A stretch of 38,125 bases of DNA from SIG440 sp045645805. Lineage in GTDB: Bacteria > Bacillota > Clostridia > Monoglobales > Monoglobaceae. This document shows positions 8,062 to 18,500 of the stretch, in pieces. The stretch is from NCBI GenBank assembly GCA_045645805.1, contig JAZRJL010000030.1:1-38125 (forward strand). Reading direction: 5' to 3'. Position numbers and translations under genes: made by a program. Below the pieces are notes generated by a model. It made no database searches. It was not told the DNA's origin and was given only the letters and a program-made list of their open reading frames with translations. How positions within the stretch are numbered: the stretch's first letter is position 1; the number at the start of each line of letters is the position of its first letter.

Positions 8062-9588
8062 ATGGCTTATGTAATAGGCTCAGATAAGGGTAAAAACATA
8101 GCGAAAAATTTGGGAGTGGGTCAAAGTACAACAGCATCTGACGGCTCAACGTGGAAAAAGGAAAAAGACGGCTCGGTAACAGTAACCGAAAAGAATGGTG
8201 CAGTGCATAAAAACGCATATACATCAAGCAAAGTTGATACAACAGGAACGAAAAACCTTAATGGTGTGGATGATGTTACCACACAAAAACTGAATTCCTC
8301 TTATAATCAATCATCAGCCTCACAATTAGCAGACAAAACAAGTAGCAAAGCTCTCTCAACACTTGGAAGCCTGACAAGCAAAGAGGACATCATAAGCAGT
8401 GATGTATGGAATGCTATTAATAGTCAGTTTGTTGTTCCTGAAGCCGTAACTGAAGCGGATGCATACCTTCAGGCACAGTTGCAGAAAATACAGAGTGGAA
8501 AAACATCATACTCAGACCAAGTTAAGGCAATGATTGATAAGATAATGGGTAGGGAAAAATTCTCCTATGATGTTGATACAGACCCATTATTTCAGCAGGC
8601 ACTCGCATCTGCAATGAATAGTGGTAAACAGGCAATGCAAGATACCATAGGACAAGCTTCTGCATTAACAGGAGGATATGGTAGCACATACGCAACAACG
8701 GCAGGTAATCAGGCTTACAATGCTTTTATCGAGGATGCATATGACAATCTTCCTCAGTATTACCAAATGGCAATGGAAGCATATCAGATGGAAGGCGAGG
8801 AAATGTATCGTCAGTATAGTATGCTGAGTACAGAAGACGATAAAGAGTACAACCGAAATATCACGGCATACGATGCTACATACGCACACAGAAATCAGAT
8901 GTACAACGAGGCATATACTCAGTACAGAGACAACAAATCCGATGCATTTAATATGGCTAATCTTCAGCTCTCCGAACACGGTCAGAAAGTTAGTGATGCC
9001 TATAACTATTACTCTGCCGCATCTAACCAAGCCGACACTTTATACAACAGAGAATACACAAGGTGGCAAGATAGTGTTAATCAGGCTATGCAGTACGCAC
9101 AGATGCTCAATAGTGATTATTGGAGTCAGACCAACTTCGATGAAAGTGTTCGTCAGTATGAGAAGTCTTTTGCCGAAGATGTTCGTCAGTTTGACACAAG
9201 TTTTGCAGAACAACAGAGACAGTTTAATGAGAATCTTGCGGAGCAGAAGAGACAGCACAATGACCAAATGTCTTATAATTGGTCGGCATTAAATAAAAAG
9301 AGTAGTGGAGGCGGCTCCGGGGGTTCAGGTGGAAGTGGTAGTGTATATGACTATACTGCAGAGGATATGGATAAAGCAAGTAAAAGCCAAGCAGTAAAAT
9401 CATTTAAAGCAAGTGTATTAACGGAAAACGAATTTAAGAGACGAGGAAAAAGTGCAACAATTGACGGTAAAAAGGCTCGGTTTGACACATATAACGAGTA
9501 TATTGATGCCGTGCTTGGAAATTGGAATTCCGATAAAAAACTTACAGAGAAAGAAACGGCATATTTAGTAGGCTATTACTTTAGATAG
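8062..9588 (+). CDS. Internal virion (ejection) protein, helical
   Basis: The 508-residue protein has an N-terminal low-complexity part, then a helical core with the conserved-looking ALTGGYGSTYATTAGNQAY motif, which I recognise from Firmicutes podophage internal virion proteins. Then comes a long coiled coil with near-heptad repeats (FDESVRQYEKSFAEDVRQ, FDTSFAEQQRQFNENL). A Gly/Ser linker at ~415-427 (GGGSGGSGGSGS) leads to an 80-residue C-terminal domain. It sits just before the giant polyvalent gene, as T7-like gp14/gp15 precede gp16, so DNA-ejection function is likely. Confidence 0.65.
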   Translation: MAYVIGSDKGKNIAKNLGVGQSTTASDGSTWKKEKDGSVTVTEKNGAVHKNAYTSSKVDTTGTKNLNGVDDVTTQKLNSSYNQSSASQLADKTSSKALSTLGSLTSKEDIISSDVWNAINSQFVVPEAVTEADAYLQAQLQKIQSGKTSYSDQVKAMIDKIMGREKFSYDVDTDPLFQQALASAMNSGKQAMQDTIGQASALTGGYGSTYATTAGNQAYNAFIEDAYDNLPQYYQMAMEAYQMEGEEMYRQYSMLSTEDDKEYNRNITAYDATYAHRNQMYNEAYTQYRDNKSDAFNMANLQLSEHGQKVSDAYNYYSAASNQADTLYNREYTRWQDSVNQAMQYAQMLNSDYWSQTNFDESVRQYEKSFAEDVRQFDTSFAEQQRQFNENLAEQKRQHNDQMSYNWSALNKKSSGGGSGGSGGSGSVYDYTAEDMDKASKSQAVKSFKASVLTENEFKRRGKSATIDGKKARFDTYNEYIDAVLGNWNSDKKLTEKETAYLVGYYFR

Positions 9589-9599
9589 GAGAAAAGGCT

Positions 9600-12500
9600 A
9601 TGGCTAAAACATATAACCAAATAAAAAATTCTGTTCTTGGGAAAAAATATGACATCAATAAAAATAGTGAAAAAACTGAAAAAACATATGACGAGATAAA
9701 ATCCGGGGTAAAGAATGGAAAATATAATTTCAATCTTGTAAAATCTGAGTTGGAGAAAACAATTCAGTTTGACACTTTTTCAACAGACCTATCCTCTATG
9801 GGCAAAACCATAGAGGATGTGTACAATGGGTGGCAGACACCTGAAACAATGCAAAACACTCGTTCTTCTATGGAGTCTATGCAGGCTCGTTTGAAGGCAT
9901 ATAAAGAATATCAAAGGTTATTTGGTAAAAATGAGCTTCCTGAAATCACGGCATCATATACTCCTATCCTTGACGGATGGGATGCCCTTTCAAAAGAGTA
10001 CGGCAAATACACAAATGCTGATGCATATACCACAGAAAAAAATACATTGACGGAATTGTATTCAATGAACTCGGAACAGCTTAAAGGTAAAAAGGGTGTT
10101 GCCTACACTACTGCTGACGGATATAACATAAAGTGGGAAGATTTATACAATGATGCTTATTCAAGGGAATACGAAGCAGACATTGACAACACGGTTGATG
10201 TTGCCAAGAGTGGTAAGTATAAGAAAAAGGATGCTAAACTTAGCACAACTTGGAATGGTTATGCAGTTATCGGTGATGAAGATGCATATCTGTACAATTA
10301 TGTTAACGGTGACAAAGAGGCAAGGGATTACGGAACACTTACAAATGTGCATTTGTCAGGCACTTACGATTTCTTAAAAAACAAGCATTTAACCGAAGAT
10401 GAAAAAAAGAGGTTTAATGCCATATGGGAAACACAAGGTCCTGAAAAAGCAAAGGAATATTTGGGATTATTAGACTCTGATTTAAGACAGCGAAGAGTTG
10501 AATACGAAAGGCAACAAACCGAAGCAATAGCAAAGGAATCACCAATCGGCTCATCGGTTGTAAGTGTACTCGATAATCTCGGAAACAATATGTTGGCATT
10601 GCCTCTTATGGGCATTGATTATGCCGAAGATGGTAGCATAGACGAAAACTCTTCCCTTTATACCGGGCGCAGACGAGTACAAACTACAAGAGCTACTGTA
10701 GAGAATGATGTCATTGATAGTGATGTAGGTAAGTTTTTTTATCGACACGGAATGAATGCCGCCGATAATGTTGCGGCTCAGGCAATGGGTGGGTTTGGTA
10801 CTCTTGGCCCAATCAGCAAGGCAATTACATTAGGCTCTCAAATTTCCGGTGCAGGAGTCGATGCAGTAATTGATGCAAAGGAAAGAGGTCTCTCCGAAGG
10901 GCAAGCTCTTAGTCTTGGCGGTATTGCTATGGCGGCAGAGTATTTCTTTGAAAGCAAGACCTACGATGCCCTGTTTGATAAAGGAAACTTAACAAGGAAC
11001 GGATGGAAGTATTTCACAAAGAACATTCTTACTGAGGTGGTTGGCGAAAACTTAACGGAAGGTGTAAACGATATAGCAGACCATTTCATAGCTCAGGATT
11101 TAAGCAAGTTAAATACTGAATTAAAAAGTTACCAAGCAAGCGGTATGTCCGAAAAAGATGCATTCAATAAGGTTATCGGTGGTGTGTTGTCAAGGTATGC
11201 AGATATAACAGCAGGAACAATATTTTCTACAGGAGTTACTGCAGGTCCGGGTGCCGCCATTGGCTCATACAATCAGCATAGATACAACAAAGCTATGGGA
11301 CAGAACATCAAAGCCAACGAGCGAGTGGGTGATTTGTTTGACATTGCGAATAATCCTGAAATAGCTTCAGCATATGATACATACACTCGTTATGCAAACA
11401 AGGGCATAACTCCTGAGAATATTTCCGATGCAAAGCTTGGCAGATTGTATTCTATGGCAAAGACAGACGCAGTAGACACGTTAGGTTCTAAGAAGAGTAC
11501 GGCAGAACAGAAGGAGAGTGCATTAAAAACACTTGCACGTTTATCTACTGTTGAAACGGAAAACACAGTTAAAAAGGCTGCAAAGGAATATAATGTAGGT
11601 GAGGAAACAAGGGTAACTGAATCAGGTGTTGAACTTGATGTCAAAGACTTAAACGTTAAAGTAAAGGGTGATGAGGTTACAGTTACCACAGAGAATGGTG
11701 AAATATCTATAGATGATGTGACTCTTACTCAAAAGGATGCCGAGCTTGTTGTTCTTGCTAAAGGAATTGCAAAAACAGATGGTCAGGATGTCGCAAACCT
11801 ATTTATATCTCAGTATGACGGAAAGACCGATGCTGAAGCATATGCCAATGCGTTTAATCTTACTATGGCATACGCAAAGAACAATTTTACTTATGACACC
11901 ATACTGAACAAAAAGGGTGTTCTTACTACTGAGCAAGTAAAATCAATCTATGAGGAAACAAGAATCAAGGCAGATAAGGCGAAGGCAGAGGCTATTAAAA
12001 AGCTCAATAAGGAAATGGCAGATAAAGGCTTCTACAAAGGCTTTATTGATGAGTCTGTCATTGACTATGAGAACACTTCTGCTGAAGGTAAGGTTAATTG
12101 GAATGACCTTGATGCAAGACAAAAACAAGCTATTACCTTTATAAAAGGCTTTGCACAAGCAACAGGAATGAATTTAAAGCTTATTTCTGATGGCCTGGAA
12201 CGAGGTATCAATGGCTCATATGATGTAAAGAACAACACTATAACACTTGACATCTACGCAGGTATAGACCACGTGAAAAATCTTAGTGACACCATTATTC
12301 CTACAATGTCGCACGAAACTACGCATTGGATGAAGGAAAAATCTCCTGAACTTTGGAGAAACCTGAACGAGATAGTCTTTTCTACTCTTACAGAGCATTA
12401 TAATCTGAACACGGAGCAATCAATCAAAGATAAAATTGCACTTTTGAACAGACTTAATCCGAGAATAAATCATACGGAAGAAGATGCAAAAGGAAAAGTA

Positions 12501-15500
12501 ATTACAGAAGCGGACTTAATTCAAGCAGAAATGAATAGGAAGGGTTATTCCGAAGATGTGGCAAGAGAGGAAATAATAGCAAGAGCCTGCGAAGATATGC
12601 TTAAAATGAGTGAACAGGGCAAAAAGATATTTAATTCTCTCTCTGAATCTGAACAGAAAACTCTTTATGAGAAAATAAAAGCTCTTATTACCGACCTTAT
12701 AAATTGGGTGAATGACCTTCTCAATTCTTATGAATCCACATCTACAGAAGCTCGCATTATGAGAGAATATCAGGATGAGTTAAAGAAGGCATCCAAAGTT
12801 TGGGATGAAATGCTTAAAAAATCCGTTGAGGCAAATCAATCACTTGAAAAAAGTGGTGCGTATGAGCATACGAATACTACTGACAGTGATGTTCTACATT
12901 CCATCCGTGAAGAATATGTAAACGAAATTGAAGAGTGGAAAAAAGAAGGTATGCCAAAAGGAGAAACCTTTATTTTAGGAATAACAGGAGATGTTCTTCA
13001 AGGTTTAGGTGCAATAGAAAGCGACATCTATATGTTGGGAGATAAAATAAAGTATATACTTAACACGCATCCTGAAATGACTATTGAAGAAATCAAAAAG
13101 ATTCCCCAAATATTGGAGAATCCCATACTGATTTTGAAAAGTAGAAATGTGGGCAGAGAAAAATCAAGTAATACTCGATTGGTCATATTTGGCAATGTGA
13201 AAGCTCAAGATGGAAAACCAATTCTTTCAGTCTTAGACCTGAGACCAACAGAAAAGAATCTTGTTGTAGATGATATGCAGAAGGTATCAAGTGCATATAC
13301 AAAAGACGTTATGCCTGTTGATTTTGTAAGAAATAGTTTAGTGGTTTATGCAGATAAAAAAAGAACCACTAAGTTACTTCGGACAATAGGCTTCAAAATA
13401 CCTATCGAACTGCAACAAAGTGGTTACATAGGTAACATAACATATATAGGTCAAAATGTCAATATAAATGGCGAAGAATTTTCCAAAGTTTTCAAGGATA
13501 AGGATATCCGTTTTTCAGATAGAGACACAGAATATCTTGAACTTGCTAAAAATCCTGAGAAAAATGAGGCAAGACTTCGTGAGATGGTTTATCAGGCGGC
13601 TAAAGAAGCGGGATATACTGATGATTCGTCTTGGAGAATGGGACATACTGCTCCCAATTCACAAGATGATGTGAGCCTTGATAACCTTAAGGAAAGTGGA
13701 CTTGTACCTAATGATTTTTGGGAACATCCTGAATGGTACACTCATTCTGCTGAAGAAAGAGAATCGTATTACAAGGTAAAACATGCCTTAGAGAGACAGG
13801 AACGGTATACCGCAGAGGGCAAACCTAATGAAGCCAAAATTTGGGTGTATCGTGCCGTTGATAAAACCAAAAACAAGAAAGAAGATTATTTCCGAAATGG
13901 AGATTGGGTAACACCAAGCTATGACTATGCCGTTAATGAAGGGAAAATGAATCCTAATGGCTATCGCATTATTAAGCATTCTGTAAGTATTAAGCACTTA
14001 TATTGGGATGGTAACAGCATAGCAGAACTCGGCTATGATGACGGAAATAACTATGCTTATGCAGATACCTTAAACAACAGGAAACTTCTTGATATAGTAA
14101 CTTACGATTATGATGGAAATATTATTCCTCTTTCAAAAAGATTCAAACGCAGAAATTGGGATGTTCGTTACTCTGAAAGAGACACATCCTATATAGAAGC
14201 CGTTGAAAAAGGTGATGTAGAAACTGCATCAAGGTTGATTGAAGAAGCTGCCGAAAGAGTATTCTCAAACAGTAAAGTGCGTGGAAGTGATGGAAAATTA
14301 AGATTAGTTTATCACGGCACAGTAAATGATTTTACTGTATTTGACCGTCAATTCTCAAATATCGAGGGTGACTTTGGCAAAGGTTATTATTTTACATCAA
14401 ATGAATATGATGTTGATGCAAACTATGCTAATGAAGAAGGCCCTGATTTGAAAAATAAAATTGCTCGTTTGGCAGAGAGATTAGAATGGGAGGATGAATA
14501 TTCAGACTTATCCTATGAAGAGAGAGAGGAAATAGCAAGGCAAAGACTTGTCACAAGTGAGCCTACCACTATTACTGCATATCTCAATATGGAGAATCCT
14601 GTTTATATTACTCCTGATGAAAAGGGTACTTTCCTTGATTACAACGAAGAGTATGACGAGAAAAATGACGAGTATGGAGAACCTGAAGGATTGCTTTTAG
14701 ACTTCATCGAAGCATTAAAAAACAACTCATACGATTATGCATATAATGATGTCGATTTTAGCTTTTTGTATGAATATGCTTATGATGGTGGTATGTATGC
14801 TTCTGATGCCGTTAAAATCATCAAGGAACGCATTCTTGATGAGTTAACTGACGAAAATGGAGATTTGGCTATTAACGAAGTTATTAGGCTTGCATTTGAG
14901 GAAATAGGCTTTGACGGAATTATTGACACATCGGTGTATTATAAGTTTAACAATATGAGTGGTATGGATTCAGGAACAACACATTATATTGTTTTTGACT
15001 CTAATCAGATTAAGTCTGCTGATATTGCGACTTATGACAACAACGGCAATGTGATTCCCCTGTCGCAGAGGTTTAACCTTGAGAATGAAGACATCAGGTA
15101 CAGTGACCGGGACTATGTAGCCTATGACTCTACGGCAATATTAAAGGAATCAACTATAGACCTTTACCTTAGAGATTATGCATCAGAGTCTTCTCCTAAC
15201 TATGCACAGGCATACATTACTTATATGTCACCTTCTCAATTCTTAAGGCTTACTACTTCCAATGAAGAAGGCAAATATCGAATTGAAAAAGAGTCGAAGA
15301 AATTTGAACGAGAAAAATTTGAAAAAGCTACACATTGGCAGCCTATTCAGTTGAGAATAGACCATAAGAGTGGTGAGGTTTTAGGACACGAAGGCAGACA
15401 CAGAATGGTTGCTCTTGAAAATGAAGGCATTTACGATGTTCCGGTATTGTTGTTCGATTCAAGTAACAAGCTTGATAAGGAAAATCTTAATGATTTTACT

Positions 15501-18500
15501 CTTACAGGGCAATTCAATGAATATCGTATTGCAATTATTGACGAAGCAATTCCTTTCAATTATGAAAACCGAGATTTGATAATTGAAAAGTTTGGTACAC
15601 AGAGTAGCACACAAAAGGTTGGAGAAAGACTTGGAATTCGTGAAACACTTCGCTACTCCGAAAGAGAAGACACATCCGTCTATGACACAATGGGAGAAAC
15701 GGAACGCATCAAGAAGGAAAACGAGAAGTTTAAGGCAGAGGTTGAAAGGCTTAAGGAAAGGCTCAAGATTGAGAGAAAGGTTACAAATGGCAATTACTTT
15801 AACGAAAATCAGTTAGGAGCAGTTGCAGGACACCTTCGTAACATTTCAAAAAGTCTTATAGCCAAAGATAAGTTGGTAGATAGCCTTAAAGATGTGTATT
15901 CCTTCATAGTTCACTCCCCTAATCTTACATGGGAGGAAGTCTTTGAAAGATGTTACAATGTTGCAGATGCTATGCTTGCAGAAGCAAAGCCTGTAACGAT
16001 GGTTGATGACTACTCCAAATATCTTCTGAGGGAAATCAGGAACACAAGAATATCGTTAGACGAAACGCAGAAGAAAGAAGCACAGTACCATTTTGGCAAG
16101 AATTGGAACAGGCACTTTATGGGAAAAGTTATCATTGCCAATGATGCCATTAACATTGATGCTAAATGGCAAGAATGGTCTAATATGTACCCTGACATAT
16201 TCGATGCTGACACTAATAGCGGTGATATGATAGGTGAACTCTATGACATCATTGACTCTTTGAAAGAGGCATCTGAAACCATTGACGAATACGGAACTGA
16301 GGAACAGAAAAGATGGTTGGCAAAAGAAATCTACAATCAGTATTGGAACGTCTCCCCTATTCGTACAACGGCAGATAAGTATGACAAGCAGATAAGACTT
16401 CTTAACTTTGAGCATCGTAGAATTATGACGGAATTTCGTGAGGACTATAACACAAGACTCAAGGAACAGCATAAGGCTGCTAAGGAGAAGCAGAAAAAGC
16501 TTATCGCAGAAATCCGTGAACGTAAGGATAAGGAAATTGCCCTTGCAAAACAGCACGGCAAAGAAAGGCTTGATAAGTACAAGGAAAATGCCGAGAGAAA
16601 GACTCGCATCCAAAGTATTACTTCCAATTCTCTTTCATTAAATGAAATGCTTGTTAAGAACTCAAAGGATAAGCACGTTCCTGAAATTATGAGAGAGCCT
16701 GTTACGGCACTTCTTCAGGCAATCGACTTCTCTTCTAAGAGGATGCTTGAAAATGGAGAACCTACACGAAAAGACATCTCTTTATCAAAGGCACTCAGCA
16801 AGGTTAAGGACATGATGGTTAAAGCAACTAACGCACATAATGAGCTTGTTGAATTGTATGGTCACGGATTGGATGAGGATATTGAAAAGATGGTAGATTC
16901 TGTTGACGATATTATGCGTACTGTCGGTGACAATGAATTTATTCTTAACAAGATGACTCTTACAGACTTGCAGACCCTTGATAAGATGGTTAAAACTATC
17001 AGGCATGCGGTTAATAAGCTGAATAAATTCCATACTGTAAACCACGCACGTGGTATTGCTAATCTCTCTCAGGAATCAATACTATACCTTGATAGTTTGG
17101 GTAAAGGTAAGATTTATGATGGCAAGAGAGGAGCAGCCAAAAAGCTTCTTGATTGGGGTAATGCTCTCCCCTATTATGTTTTCAAAAGATTTGGAAGCGG
17201 TGGTATGAAGGTATATGAGGCTCTTCAGGATGGATGGGATAAATTTGTATTCAATACAAAGAAAATTCTTGATTATGTAAATGAAGCCTACACAAGCAAG
17301 GAAGTCAACGAATGGAGCGAAGAAATAAAGACATTTAAAATCCTTATTCCTGCGACTGAATATGACCTTGCAAGGGAGGATTATGTTCCTCAGTATCAGG
17401 AAGTGCAGTTGACGGTGCCGCAGATAATGTCAATGTATTGCCTTAACAAGAGAGAACAAGCAAGAGGTCACTTGTTTAAAGGCGGTATCAGAGTTGCAGA
17501 CTTTAAGGACAAAAAAGGTAAAATTGTTTCTCAATCAGAAGGTGTTGTCTTTACCGAAAAGGATATTTCAACAATTCTTAATTCGCTCACGGATAGGCAA
17601 AAAGCCGTTGCTGACAAGTTGCAAGAGTTTATGAATACTGTTTGCGCAGATTGGGGTAACGATGTTTCAATGGCACGTTTTGGCTATAAGGCATTTGGTG
17701 AAGAGAACTACTTCCCCATTCAATCTGATAAGAACAATCTTGCAGTAAACGATGAAACAGAACAGCCTAACAGCCTTTTCAAGCTTCTCAATATGTCATT
17801 TACTAAGAGTACAATAGAAAACGCAAATAACAGAATTGTTATCAGCGACATATTTGATGTGTTTGCACAGCATACTTCCGACATGGCAAAATACAATGCT
17901 TTAGCTCTTCCGGTGCTTGATTCCTTTAAGTGGTATAACTACACAGAAAAACAAGACATTGCAGAGGGTACATTCAAAACAAGCGGTGTTAAGCAATCTA
18001 TTGAGAGAGCTTTCGGTAAAGACGGACAGAATTACTTTACTACATTCCTTAAAGACATTAACGGACAACAGGAAGTAAGCAGAGATACACTTGGAAAAGG
18101 CTTCTTTTCAAATGCGAAGATTGCAGCCGTTGGTGCGAACTTAAGAGTTGTTCTCCTTCAGCCTACATCTTATGTAAGAGCAAGTGCTATTATTGACAAC
18201 AAATACTTGTCGAAGGCCCTTATCCATAAGCCGAAGGTGAAAAAGGCAGAAACGCATTGTGGCATAGCTCTTTGGAAATCAATGGGTTATTATGATACCA
18301 ACATTCAAAAAGGCTTAGAGGCTCAAATTAAGCACGCAGACACGTGGAAAGATAAAGTCACAGATTGGTCAATGAAAGGTGCAGAGATAGCCGATAAAGT
18401 CACTTGGGGTTATTTGTGGAATGCTTGCGAGCTTGAAGTAAGAGATAAGCGCAAGGATTTGAAAGTGGGTAGTCAAGAGTTTTATGATGCCATTTCAAAA

